This document shows, in pieces, positions 22,201-30,626 of a DNA stretch of 49,304 bases. Source of the stretch: a virus; the IMG/VR virus record IMGVR_UViG_3300032215_000120, positions 1-49,304 of that record; one strand, given 5' to 3'. The position numbers and the translations under genes are program-made. Every line of letters starts with the position of its first letter. The first letter of the stretch is position 1. The notes below the pieces were generated by a model that made no database searches, was not told where the DNA came from, and worked only from the letters and a program-made list of their open reading frames with translations.

Positions 22201-23757
22201 ATTAGCAAAGAATGTGTCTAAGGATTTGGTTTCTTTGTAGTCGCCTTTAGGAGCTACTGCTGGCGTAAAGTTTTGATTTGGCTTTACAAATTGCGCGGCT
22301 TTTGCTTTGATAAGATCGTATTGCCTCTGCAAATCATCGTACTGCGCTTGTGTAATCTGCCCGTCTGACAGCATACGTGTCGCATTAAACATGGACACAT
22401 TCGCGCGGCGCAGACGCTCTTGCGGATCAAGTTCTTCTTTAGGAGCCTCTGCAGCCGTTACTTCAGGTGGAACATGTTCCACTTCTGGCGTTTTGGCTGG
22501 GGCAATTGGGGCAACCTCTGGGGCAACTGGGGCATTGCCCTCTATCGTGGCAAGCTGATCTTCCAGCTCTCTTAGCATTGCTTCGCGGTCTTGCGCTGGA
22601 GCGTTGACGTCTTCAACTGGAACAGTGGCTGGTGTTAATAAGGTTGGTTGGACGGCTGGCGCTTCCTCAACTGGCTTGGCTACAGGAGCCTGGGCTGTTT
22701 GTGCAGTTTGTGCAATTTGTTCAGCCACTTGTTTGTCAAGTTCTTCTTGGCGTTTTTGCTGCATCCTGCCGGTTAAATGTCCAGCGCCACCACCGCCAAC
22801 ACCCATGGCAAAGCCAGTAACGGCACCCATACCAGCGGCTTCAGCAACGCCCTGCATGAGTGGTTTATCTGTGGCGTAGTTTGCCCACATTTGTTCTTGA
22901 GCTGATTGAGGCATCTCCTCAAACACGCCTTCCGAGATACCAGAACCAATAGCGCGCTTGGCAAAGTCACCAACAGATTTAGATGCACCCTTAGATGCTC
23001 CGCCCGCTAACAAAGTGTCAATGTCATCAAATCCAAGTTTGTTGGCCAGCCGACCACCAGCCACACCAAATGCAGCCGTACCAACACCACTACCTAAAGC
23101 GGCCAAAGATTGGGCTGCCGTCAGTAGCTTGTCTTTAGTTTCGCCGCGGGTTTGCTCAGCAGCAGAGCCGGCACCCAAGATACCTTCGCCAAGACCACCA
23201 GCTACCGCAGCTCCTACGCTAGGCGCCGCTTTTAATATGCCTCGAGCTATGCCAGCTCCGCCAATCATTTGAGGCAAGGACTCACCTACGCCAGTAAGGA
23301 TGGTGCTGGGGTTTTGTAAAGCAGTCGCAATTGTGGGACCAAACCCTTGGGCTTCTTGTACCTTGCGATTGGCGGCTTGCTGTGCTTCAGATAGATATGT
23401 GTCTAGGATTTGCTTAGCTTCGCGTGGACGGAATCCCGCCTCTTCAAGGACTTTACCAACCGCTCCACCAGTTGGTATATCTGCTAAACCAACAAACGAC
23501 TCAGGCAGGCCAATAGCCCCCTTGAGTAAGGTAATGCCAGCATCTAAAGCAGCATCAGATATAGAACGGCTTGGAGATTCTTGATTACGCTTCTCTAGTG
23601 CCGCCCTATATTGATTGGCATCCATGACATTGGGCGCATTTGCAGAAGATGGACTTGGTTGTGATGCTGAGTACGATGCATAAGACCATGCGGTTTTAGG
23701 ATCTGGCGCGTCAACCTCATAGGTTTTACCCCCAAAATCAACTTCGTATGTAGGCAT
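16255..23757 (-). CDS. 2500-residue polyvalent virion protein (LPD38-type)
   Basis: A giant protein, probably injected or internal to the virion. Residues 1-330 contain Gly/Ala-rich hydrophobic segments that may act on membranes. Low-complexity Ala/Pro/Glu linkers follow. Near 764-857 lies an NPFRTFLASKG-type module. A GNAT-like domain is at about 1070-1215 (VDPEARGQGKASRAL near 1160). A zinc-metallopeptidase motif IAHEFGH stands near 1430. The C-terminal part (about 1600-2290) matches the large polyvalent-protein domain LPD38 (RKAFPFYVPL, NFARDVQGAA) and ends in a coiled coil. Polyvalent proteins carry several enzymes into the host at infection. Domain limits are estimates. Confidence 0.75.
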   Translation of the reverse strand: MPTYEVDFGGKTYEVDAPDPKTAWSYASYSASQPSPSSANAPNVMDANQYRAALEKRNQESPSRSISDAALDAGITLLKGAIGLPESFVGLADIPTGGAVGKVLEEAGFRPREAKQILDTYLSEAQQAANRKVQEAQGFGPTIATALQNPSTILTGVGESLPQMIGGAGIARGILKAAPSVGAAVAGGLGEGILGAGSAAEQTRGETKDKLLTAAQSLAALGSGVGTAAFGVAGGRLANKLGFDDIDTLLAGGASKGASKSVGDFAKRAIGSGISEGVFEEMPQSAQEQMWANYATDKPLMQGVAEAAGMGAVTGFAMGVGGGGAGHLTGRMQQKRQEELDKQVAEQIAQTAQTAQAPVAKPVEEAPAVQPTLLTPATVPVEDVNAPAQDREAMLRELEDQLATIEGNAPVAPEVAPIAPAKTPEVEHVPPEVTAAEAPKEELDPQERLRRANVSMFNATRMLSDGQITQAQYDDLQRQYDLIKAKAAQFVKPNQNFTPAVAPKGDYKETKSLDTFFANYKEDKKRLDELKKYGQPEVKQVIGELNQAIQKVTDAINAKGYSANAVKHQVPADVRPLFDQFSTLTGGGSRLLMESERVGNNKKLANPEKLAKAIEESKADVANTYKFLGVEPGVAPVAPVTNAATRTKLNKATTEAYKKFDKAVEEYNKIHANYQKNKTDENLRKLYEASIKHNELNIAYDEVALNEAQYQHSIGYLNDSQFETFTENTKNSTNSYKKNIAVANKELEELSKKPNVEKAKPKTALEKASPLRIAAYNKNPFRTFLASKGLYHEKGKPKSQMIEFNAGKQILVSGYGPIFKKSGMLPDDLVVYAIQDGYLPQDATESDLVNLIELAISGKKVEPVYSEQAQEDMAAKYAERAAQEGEDYEERAGQTDAEWYGMSEQEYMDQMSQELAATNNEDFKALDDAINELMDTPASTMSARAAMEALGFSEQEIQDEERRTTAKTGEAVPTEKAPVPAESKAPAELELKQQTTEELKTKQAEIDRLEKENARLEKEAEAKAKADAERGEFVLTGSNRPADEAAARGQKDIFAAEEEKPAKQKPKAKEPAEEPSYEVNTPDGNTLTYPAAYGLVNTGYKVLALNDPRTYTDKGGNQHRTFEKDGVRLALSPQQVLFEHKDRVQLGRGNNEDLTIEVILVDPEARGQGKASRALKDLVDIADKNGLVLFAEPTPLRDKKTNQAGLNFDELVALYKKFGFDFPVYYNGPSTKVMERAPEEINKISGAIGNIEDLAKHYNGDIVYSNGDLGLVRAHGASTGEPIYVPYVKDTMYRNDIEQFPAKSFGLKDSEYRELVKVKQEFEAKAAEQHAKKPFLTIEPGVTSSTGISGRVSAVAKNWAKIFKLDGNIHIMTAEEALANKDKFTGPHRAIGYMGFLNEPGTVKKVGPNDYIVIVRKSTSAGKMLEVIAHEFGHIHQKQTYENASVETKNALIKEFNAWFKTARGGTAKELVESMRAKRTGRATQGELNIPANKMANQQYWFSFSEWYADQVSRWATTSEKPVSVVEKFFAKLGAAIKKFFAQAKAAKFLPNETFAQYLDTVTSNVDFTPTTTLVAEDQLPLFAKGTVEGAPPTDYRNFKGDEMAPAEWDNLQDSKLDDFQYKIVDKQIDTKRVIENIKKAVGEISDKFNAYIKEELYHGRTAKGIKDFLQKELLPITKDMKDANVTIDDLDQYLHNRHAEEYNEHINKINPNPKLQNKGSGISTEAAKKYLEDLPADRKAVFEKLAKQIDSIVRGTQDMLVQTGIEKKETIQAWRKAFPFYVPLKRDELEYVTKGGGVGAGLGSRGGFSKRATGSLKSVVDIFENIALQREQAIMKSEKARVGRALYGLAIQNPNTKFWLPINPDAIKNKDKLAAELEDLGLNPDDAENIAKEPVTASFDKKTGMVKYVVNPLLRNSDNVFPIRINGEDRFIIFNSSDPRAKRMVESLKNLDAEQMGLAMGTIGEVTRFMASVNTQYNPVFGAWNFARDVQGAALNLTTTDIAGHEKEVLKGVFPALRSIYSDLRAQRAGKEPKGEWQELFERFQKAGGTTGYKEQFSRGNDKAGIVARELEKLDRSNVRKTADAVFNWLSDYNDAMENAVRLSAFKVALDQGLNEDKAASLAKNLTVNFNRKGAASPTLQALYAFFNASVQGTKRLAETLQGPAGRKIMAGGFTLGVIQAIALSMAGFDDDEPPQFLKDKNLILPMGGGDYLVIPMPMGFNIFPGIGRLTTEYILGQAGAITGAKGLGDKVLDVTSLVLDSFNPLGSGSLLQILSPTAFDPLAAIQSNKDAFGRPISKEDRATSPTPGFMRSREGASWFSKNLAEFLNYVSSPAGTSYTKGKISPTADQLDYLIGQYTGGVGREVMKTGEYLGAAAKGETSELPSYRVPIAGKLYGETTTPAAISAKFYANVTELAQHENEIKQRMKNKEDTREYRAEHPEVRFINRANYLENQITQLNKQKKLLQEKDAPEERIKKIDEQKTRLMQGLNDQIKRLQQ

Positions 23758-25680
23758 TTATTGACCTTTAAGTCTGACTTTGCTTGGATCATATCCGGGC
23801 GGAGCTTGTGTTGTTGGCGCTGGAGAGCCACCAAAAAGTCTATCCCAAAAACTATTTTTCTTTGGTGCCACAGCTTCTTCAGCTAACTGAGCCGCAGGAG
23901 GTGGCGTTAATCCGGCTGCGGAGTAGTACGGAGCAGCCAAGGCTTCTGTTTGACGAATAAGGTTATTAAACTCTGGCGTACCTGGGGTGACGGCACCAGA
24001 CTTGATGGCACCAGCAATCGCCGCAATTCTTGGATCGCCATTTACGCGAGCCATAACTGTTCCAAGAAGTTTATCCTCAGCAGATGGTTTACCAGCTTCA
24101 GCCGCAGAGGCCATGCGGTTGTGATATCTCTCCATGCTGGCGTTTTGTTCACGCATACGCTGGTCATTCAGCAGAGCAACACCAGCGGCGCGTTTATCGT
24201 CTTGGAACTTGTTCTTGAGTTCAGCAATCTTGGCATCGTGCTGGGCTTCTTTATCAACATTGCCTTCTGCGTGAGCGCGGGCTTTCTCGGCAATTTCGTA
24301 TTGCAACTTAGCAGCAGTAAGGTCTTGCTGTTGCTGTAAAGCATCGCGCTGTGCTTGGCGCTCATTAGCCGCAGATGTGGCGGCGTTGTAACTTCTGCCA
24401 AATCCACCAAAAGCGGCACCTAGTCCCATGCCTTTTTGGCCGCGGGTGGCTTCACCAGCGTTGATCAATGCATTAGATAGGTCTGCCATGCTTTGACGGC
24501 CTTCTCCCTGCATAGCGCGAACGCGTGCTTCTTGCTGGGATTGAGTTAACTTATCGAGCAAACCACGCAAACCCTCTTCAGGTTTAGACACAAGCTCTGG
24601 GTTTGTTTTGGCGGCCTCTGCCATTATTTCAGCGCGTGTTTTATATGCAGGCTCTTGGGCATTCATAGCCGCACGCAACATGGTAGTTACATCATTACCT
24701 TGAGCAGGCCCAGCAATACCAGTATTAACGGCGGGCGGCCTTACTACAGGAGCAGATGGCGTTGTAGTTTTAACAGTACCAGGTTGTTCGAATTGTCTAT
24801 AGCCATTGTTGTACCGCTCAATAAATTGTTTCTTTTGTTCTGGCGTGTAATCTGGGTCTTTATTTACTTCATCAGCAAACTGTTTTGGAGTCTTGGCGTT
24901 AGGTGGTAATGGCTCTTTTGGTGGCTGTACTGGTGGTTGTGTTGGTAAATTTGTATTTGAGACTGGAGTCATCAAAGAATCTATATTTACCTCTGGAGCA
25001 GTGCTAGATTTTTGCTCAGGTATACCAAGCTTTGATGCAATCTCAGCATTAGGATTAACCAAACGCTTTAAGAAATCTCCAACGCTTTCTGTTGCGCCAC
25101 TGGCTGCATTAGCTATGCCTCTCATGATTTCATCACCAGCAGCATGTTTACCGTGCTGTGTTGGCAGGCGTCTTTCGGTGTCGTACTTGATGCCGCCCGA
25201 GGGAAGTTTCTCGCCTTTTTTCTCTTCAGTATCTTTTTCTTCTACAACATCGCCATCAGCAAATGCCACGATACCGCCAGGAGCGTAGTTAAACATATCT
25301 CTACGAACTGGAACAGAAGCCAAGCCACCACCGGCCATGCCTTGGACTGGCATACCTTGGGCTGGTTGTTGTTGTTGTGGGGCTGCTGCCATGCGCTGAG
25401 GCATCTGTGCCGGCAAACCCATAGGCTGAGGAGGCTGTTGTACAGGAACGCCGGGACCTGCCATACCAGGAAGTTGTTGAGGCTGGCTTAAAGACTGCTC
25501 AATCTGTTCTTTGACAGAACCTTGAGGCGCTTGAGGTTGCGGTTGCTCTAGCTGTTTACGGCGGTTTAACTCTCCAAGCGCAACATAAGGAGGCACCTGT
25601 GGGTTTTGCCCGTTTGCATACGCCATCACGACCTGTGTTGGCATTCCCTTTAGATGTTCTTGGACCTGTACTAAGTTCAT
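23758..25680 (-). CDS. Probable internal virion protein, Gln/Pro-rich
   Basis: 640 residues. The N-terminus has YANGQNPQVPPYVALGELNR, a segment I recall from phage virion proteins. Next come Gln/Pro repeats, FNYAPGGIVAFADGD near residue 130, a Pro-rich linker, and a helical coiled region (about 400-520) with Gln and Ala. The FADG motif also occurs in other virion genes here. It stops one base before the polyvalent gene and is probably part of the same internal or ejected complex. Function unknown. Confidence 0.6.
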   Translation of the reverse strand: MNLVQVQEHLKGMPTQVVMAYANGQNPQVPPYVALGELNRRKQLEQPQPQAPQGSVKEQIEQSLSQPQQLPGMAGPGVPVQQPPQPMGLPAQMPQRMAAAPQQQQPAQGMPVQGMAGGGLASVPVRRDMFNYAPGGIVAFADGDVVEEKDTEEKKGEKLPSGGIKYDTERRLPTQHGKHAAGDEIMRGIANAASGATESVGDFLKRLVNPNAEIASKLGIPEQKSSTAPEVNIDSLMTPVSNTNLPTQPPVQPPKEPLPPNAKTPKQFADEVNKDPDYTPEQKKQFIERYNNGYRQFEQPGTVKTTTPSAPVVRPPAVNTGIAGPAQGNDVTTMLRAAMNAQEPAYKTRAEIMAEAAKTNPELVSKPEEGLRGLLDKLTQSQQEARVRAMQGEGRQSMADLSNALINAGEATRGQKGMGLGAAFGGFGRSYNAATSAANERQAQRDALQQQQDLTAAKLQYEIAEKARAHAEGNVDKEAQHDAKIAELKNKFQDDKRAAGVALLNDQRMREQNASMERYHNRMASAAEAGKPSAEDKLLGTVMARVNGDPRIAAIAGAIKSGAVTPGTPEFNNLIRQTEALAAPYYSAAGLTPPPAAQLAEEAVAPKKNSFWDRLFGGSPAPTTQAPPGYDPSKVRLKGQ

Positions 25681-25689
25681 GACTAATCC

Positions 25690-26652
25690 TTATTTGGGAG
25701 GAGTTGTTGTGCCAGTTGTAAGGCCAAGCGCTTTTAACAACTCACTAATATCGTTATAACCAAATGCTTTGGCCGCCGCAACACCGCCACCTAAACCTTG
25801 CAAAATAGAACCAATTCCAGACAGTTGGCCGGGCGTATTAGTTACTGATGAAACAGGCAATCCAGAGATCATGTCGCGCTGAAATTGAATCTGCTGGTAT
25901 GGGTACTGACGTTGCTTTTCAAACTCAGCCAAATCTGCTGCTGTGCCGGCTTGATTGATGCCTTGCTGTACTCCGCCTTGCTGAGCAAGCATGTTGACCA
26001 AATCTTTAGACTGGCCTTGCTCAGCATTGAACTGTTGCATAGCCTTGTCGTAGGCATTGGCGTAACCTGTGCCTACAGTCTTATTCATCTCTTGCATCAA
26101 GTTACGGTTGTTTTCCGAGTTCATGATGGCTTGACGGCTACCACCAAAAGCACCTGCGCCAGTAAGCTTGGCGTTAGTGTTCATGTTGGTAATGTCGTTT
26201 TGACGGCGTAACTCTGCCAGCTGTGGATCAAGCACAGACTGTAGGTATGGGTTCATGTACTGGCTAGCCGCGCCGGGCGTACCAGAGCTTGTAAATGGAG
26301 CGCCCGCTCCACCAGAAGTTCCATTAGACAAACCACCCGTACCAATTGGCTGTACACCACCCGGCATACTTGTGTTTGGGGCCTGATATGCGCCCGTAGA
26401 ACTAAAGCTCTGACCAAGATTGCTTGGTACAGATAGGTTAGCAAGCCCGCCAAAGACATTACTTTGTAACGCTGAAGGACCAGCAGTAAGTGGTCCGCCA
26501 TACGTTTGATATGGTTGAGCCGCTTGCGCCTGAGCTTGGCCCAAGTAGTTTGTAATGTACGGAGCAGCCCAGTCGGCTAAGCCCTGTGTATTTGTGCCAC
26601 CCGTGCCTATGTTGGTGGCTAAGCCTGCGGTAGTTGATGGATCAGCGGCCAT
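25690..26652 (-). CDS. Probable virion protein, Gly/Gln/Ala-rich
   Basis: 320 residues, rich in Gly, Gln, Asn and Thr. The middle segment (ARLRRQND-like, then NTNAKLTGAGAFGGSRQAI and a Gln-rich helix) resembles short internal or tail proteins that form a bundle. Hydrophobic Gly-rich stretch near the C-terminus (GLGGGVAAAKAFGY). It lies between two other unknown virion genes with short gaps. No family recognised. Confidence 0.6.
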   Translation of the reverse strand: MAADPSTTAGLATNIGTGGTNTQGLADWAAPYITNYLGQAQAQAAQPYQTYGGPLTAGPSALQSNVFGGLANLSVPSNLGQSFSSTGAYQAPNTSMPGGVQPIGTGGLSNGTSGGAGAPFTSSGTPGAASQYMNPYLQSVLDPQLAELRRQNDITNMNTNAKLTGAGAFGGSRQAIMNSENNRNLMQEMNKTVGTGYANAYDKAMQQFNAEQGQSKDLVNMLAQQGGVQQGINQAGTAADLAEFEKQRQYPYQQIQFQRDMISGLPVSSVTNTPGQLSGIGSILQGLGGGVAAAKAFGYNDISELLKALGLTTGTTTPPK

Positions 26653-26661
26653 GTCAGTTCC

Positions 26662-28056
26662 TTATGCGGGTAAGTATTTAGCGGCCTTTGTATCGGCTGC
26701 CACATTTTTTGTTTTACGGCGTGCTTTTTGCACTCGGTCCATCATTTCGTACAAGCGCTTAGCGCCTGCGTCTGTAGAGCCATTACCTAGCTCTGAAACA
26801 ATACGGGCTGGTACAACAAACTCACCATCAGCAAGGCGGGCTGGTTGTTTGCCTCCGATTGTCGCAGGAATATTGTCAGACACACCATCGCCAGGGCCTC
26901 TGAGTAAACGGCCACCATCTGAGTACCCGCCCAATGTAGAGATGCCGCCACCAGCGTAGCCAATCATGCCTCCGTTGGCTTTAGGCGTGTAGGTTGTGGG
27001 TGAAAAGTATGTCTGGCCACCAGCCCCAGGACGGGAGGGTGCCGTATAAGGCAGCATTCTTTGGTTGGCTTGCAACTGAGGAATGGAGGCTTGCGTGCCA
27101 GAGCTACCACCGCTCTTACCCATTTGAGACATGAGATACATAAGTAGCATCATCATCATAGGGTCCATGCCAGATTTGGTTGTTGGTGTAAGAGTTTTTA
27201 CTCCGCCGCCAGTTTTTGTATTGTCAATAGTTGTTTTGGTATCAATAACTTTGCCAGTCGTACCGTCTTTAATAATTGTTGTAGTTAATCCATCTTTGCC
27301 AACTGATGTAGTGGTAATCTGATCTGTTTTTGGGTTATAGGTTGATGTTCCATTTGTTGTTACTTGCGTTTTGCCAGTGACTTTAGGGTTATTAATCAAA
27401 CTATCGCCACCCAAAGCAACTTGCGAATTATCAGGAACAAAACCAGATTGAGTTAATGTGCCGCCGGTTCCTTTGATTTGTGTGCCATCTGAACCGTATT
27501 GGGCTGGAATATAAGACGTTAAACCTTGGCCGCCATTAAGATAATCCATATTGGCACCTTGCGATGCAATTGACGACATATCTCCAAGACCGGTGCCTGT
27601 AGTTTGATCTATGCCTGCTGGAGTTGAATAATCCACCTTTCCGCTGTTTAAATAATTATTAACATTTAAACCAAGTTTATTGTCGCTTGGCATTTGAGTT
27701 AAAGATTTAAGATCAACTGCGTTATCTTTACTGGAAGACAAAGATTTAAGAAAGTCTTCAAGGCTTGCGGTATCACTTCCACCGCTAAGGTCAACACCAG
27801 ATAATGAACGCGTTGCACCACCAGTATCACCACCGACAAGATCACTCAACCCAAGTTGGGCAAGTAAATCTTTATCCATGCCCATGTTAGATGTTGGGCC
27901 TAAGTCGGTGCTTATATTACTAAGATCAGCCAAGAGGCTGCTTAAATCAAAATTTCCAGCACTACCGCCCCCAAGGTCAATCCCGTCAAAGTTGCTTAGG
28001 TCAAAATTCCCGGCGCTACCACCGCTTAAGTCAATGCCGTCAAATTCATCTGCCAT
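26662..28056 (-). CDS. Virion protein with N-terminal duplicated module and tape-measure-like C-terminus
   Basis: 464 residues. The start has a 19-residue unit twice (FDGIDLSGGSAGNFDLS and FDGIDLGGGSAGNFDLS). Low-complexity Gly/Ser/Thr/Asp sequence follows, with a Thr-rich beta region near 230-285. The C-terminal 110 residues include GGMIGYAGGGI, then LRGPGDGVSDNIPA and RLADGEFVVPA, a motif found near the end of many tail tape-measure proteins, and a basic helix. No long coiled coil is present, so it is not a classical tape measure. Confidence 0.6.
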   Translation of the reverse strand: MADEFDGIDLSGGSAGNFDLSNFDGIDLGGGSAGNFDLSSLLADLSNISTDLGPTSNMGMDKDLLAQLGLSDLVGGDTGGATRSLSGVDLSGGSDTASLEDFLKSLSSSKDNAVDLKSLTQMPSDNKLGLNVNNYLNSGKVDYSTPAGIDQTTGTGLGDMSSIASQGANMDYLNGGQGLTSYIPAQYGSDGTQIKGTGGTLTQSGFVPDNSQVALGGDSLINNPKVTGKTQVTTNGTSTYNPKTDQITTTSVGKDGLTTTIIKDGTTGKVIDTKTTIDNTKTGGGVKTLTPTTKSGMDPMMMMLLMYLMSQMGKSGGSSGTQASIPQLQANQRMLPYTAPSRPGAGGQTYFSPTTYTPKANGGMIGYAGGGISTLGGYSDGGRLLRGPGDGVSDNIPATIGGKQPARLADGEFVVPARIVSELGNGSTDAGAKRLYEMMDRVQKARRKTKNVAADTKAAKYLPA

Positions 28057-28065
28057 ATCTACTCC

Positions 28066-30624
28066 TTAAGGCCTTGCGGCCATTTTATTTGCGTTCATAG
28101 CTTGTTGCAACACCGTATTCATAACTGCATTCTGCACATTAACTGGCTTGCCTGTTAGGCTACTTGTGATTAGGTTAGACCCAATACCGCTTGCATACGG
28201 CTGGACGCTTGTTGGTAAACTTTCTAATCCAAGGTTGTTAAACACAGGATTGAGCGTTGAGTTAACGCCAGTATTAATCAAGGAAGTTAAACCAGCTTGG
28301 CCAGCATTACCGCCTGTAATAGCAGAATTTGTTATTGCTCCAGCCGCTTTTGGCAATGCGGTGGTTAAGTATTTGTCAATCATTGGGTTACCTGTAATGC
28401 CAGCAAACGGAGCAGAACCCATCCCGCCATCCATTCCTGGTACTGGCATTTGACTGCCAACATAACCACCCACTAAATTACCTAGACCCCCGCCAAGCGC
28501 GCCCTTTAAAATATCTTGACCTTGAAGACCAGCCATTGTTCCGCCTACTAAACCTGCTCCAGCAGCCCCTGCAAGTCCAGGGCTTAGACCTAGACCGGCG
28601 CTCATTAATCCTTCGGAGGCTAGGCCGCTCAAACCACCTGTTGCCGCAGCCAACATAAGCATTCCAAGTGGGTTACTGCCGATGTCTTGAAGCATTCCAC
28701 CAACAAAACCACTGTTATAACTTCCATGCGTAGCAGGTTTTGCGTTGCCTTGTGCGTCCCAATTACCAGTAATGTAGTGATGACCATCGAGCCAAGTTGC
28801 CTGTTTTGGATTGCCGCTGTAGCCTATTAATTTGCCACTGTTGTCATAGTTGGCGAATACTTCTTCACCGTTTACATTAACTGGTTTAGTTTGATAAAAG
28901 TTTCCATCCTCATCTTGTTCGATGCCGGGTGTTTTTAATTTTGGAGGTGGTGTATATGTATATTGTCTACCGTCTTCGTCAAGTTCTGTTTTTGGCGCTT
29001 GTTTTGTAAACTCTAATTGCTGTGGAATTTCTTTCTTTGCCTTGTCCGTCAAGGACGACATAAGTTGTAGTTGATAGTTTTGAGGCTTACCACCATAGAC
29101 TTCATTGGCACTATATTGTGTGTTTTTAAGAATGTTTTCAACAGCAGCAATCTGTGGGGCATATTGAGCCGCAGATGCTGGAGTGGCTTTGGCTTTTGTC
29201 AAGAAGTCTTGATAGCTAGTTACTAAATCTTTATTGCCACTCTGTGCATCACGCAAAGCAAACGCAGGCATGTTCTGGGAAATCTTATCCAAAGCAGCGC
29301 CATAGATACCAGAAGCGCGCGGATCTTTCCTAGCTGCATCAATTTTGTTTTGGACATCCTCAGCCGTATAGCTGTTGTCAGTCATCATCTTTTGCAGGTC
29401 TGATTGCAAATTGCGAATAGGATCTAAGTACGCCTTAACATCAGCCACAGTGGTTTTGCCACCCGTTGCTTTAGCCAACTCAGCATCTGTTGCGCCGTAC
29501 TTTTGTTGCAACGCTAAAAGATTCTGCGTTTTTTGTACATCGTCATACTTCTTAGGATCATTGAGCTGGGAAACAATTGAACCTAAACCTTTATCGTACA
29601 TGTCAAAGTAAGACTGGGCGGTTGCTTTATCTAACCCACCATATTTAACAAGATCAGCCGCAGTCATGTTGTGATCAAGCGCTTGCTTATGAATAGCTCC
29701 AACCTCGTTCATGGTTGTGCCAGGCTCTTGAGCCAGAGTGGTTGTCAAGAAGTCATTAATGTTCTTTTTGTATGTGTCGTAAAGTGGCTGAACTTTATCT
29801 TTACCAAGAATCTGTTCTAAGCGCGTTTGGTCATATCCCTTTTGTCGGGCTTGGTCTATTATTTTGTTAGCTTGATCCGCAGCAGAAAGGGTTGTATCTC
29901 CAAATACGCTAGTTGCGTAGTCTTTAAGACCCGTGTTTTCTTTTTGAGTATTTTGAAATCCCTGGACGTACTTTGTATATTTGTCTTCTGGGTTGGCGGT
30001 CATAAACTGGTTAACAGCATTACCAAAAACACCCCCAAAGTCTTGCGGTTTAACTACTCCCGACGCCAATTGATTTTTCCAGTAATCAAGACTTGCTTGA
30101 TCAATGTTGCTTAAATCAGTCCCAATTCCAGTACGACCAATACCACCATAAGCATCCGTAACTAATTTGTTATAGATGGCGTTTGGGTCAGCCAGACGTT
30201 GTTCGTTTATCCCGTAGGTGCTGTAATGCAGTTTGGCAAAATCATCCGCACTTAACCCGCCAGGGGCTGCTTGGTATGCCGCAGCTACGTCTGGGTTGGC
30301 CGCAAAATAAGCATTGCCACTGAACGTGGTTGGTATTTGTTGCGCTTGATAATTGTTAACGTACTGTGTGTACGCGTCGTTTGGGTTTGCTGCCTTATAT
30401 GAATTGACAGAGTTATTGAATACAGATTGAAAGTTAGTTGGATTTATAGCCCCAGATGCAACTTGTCCAGCCCAATAATCTTTTTCGCCTTGTGTAACAG
30501 CACCTAATCCAGTTCCAGTATCGGATCTGCCAATTCCAGCATATGCCTGTGAAATTAAATTGTTAATATCTGGTGGAGGCGTCGTAGCCGTGTTTTGCTG
30601 ACCAGTTTCGTTAATATCTGCCAT
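28066..30624 (-). CDS. Large virion protein with two DUF4214-like modules
   Basis: 852 residues from the ATG at 30624; a few codons upstream in the same frame overlap the preceding gene. Two related modules stand near the N-terminus (about 28-95 and 158-225), with AGIGRSDTGTG...DYWAGQVASG and GGIGRTGIGTD...DYWKNQLASG, the pattern of DUF4214 (a repeat often linked to secreted or adhesive proteins). A long helical middle follows, then a Gly/Ala-rich hydrophobic region (about 640-760). It may be a tail or internal protein that contacts the host surface or membrane. Confidence 0.6.
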   Translation of the reverse strand: MADINETGQQNTATTPPPDINNLISQAYAGIGRSDTGTGLGAVTQGEKDYWAGQVASGAINPTNFQSVFNNSVNSYKAANPNDAYTQYVNNYQAQQIPTTFSGNAYFAANPDVAAAYQAAPGGLSADDFAKLHYSTYGINEQRLADPNAIYNKLVTDAYGGIGRTGIGTDLSNIDQASLDYWKNQLASGVVKPQDFGGVFGNAVNQFMTANPEDKYTKYVQGFQNTQKENTGLKDYATSVFGDTTLSAADQANKIIDQARQKGYDQTRLEQILGKDKVQPLYDTYKKNINDFLTTTLAQEPGTTMNEVGAIHKQALDHNMTAADLVKYGGLDKATAQSYFDMYDKGLGSIVSQLNDPKKYDDVQKTQNLLALQQKYGATDAELAKATGGKTTVADVKAYLDPIRNLQSDLQKMMTDNSYTAEDVQNKIDAARKDPRASGIYGAALDKISQNMPAFALRDAQSGNKDLVTSYQDFLTKAKATPASAAQYAPQIAAVENILKNTQYSANEVYGGKPQNYQLQLMSSLTDKAKKEIPQQLEFTKQAPKTELDEDGRQYTYTPPPKLKTPGIEQDEDGNFYQTKPVNVNGEEVFANYDNSGKLIGYSGNPKQATWLDGHHYITGNWDAQGNAKPATHGSYNSGFVGGMLQDIGSNPLGMLMLAAATGGLSGLASEGLMSAGLGLSPGLAGAAGAGLVGGTMAGLQGQDILKGALGGGLGNLVGGYVGSQMPVPGMDGGMGSAPFAGITGNPMIDKYLTTALPKAAGAITNSAITGGNAGQAGLTSLINTGVNSTLNPVFNNLGLESLPTSVQPYASGIGSNLITSSLTGKPVNVQNAVMNTVLQQAMNANKMAARP

Positions 30625-30626
30625 GA

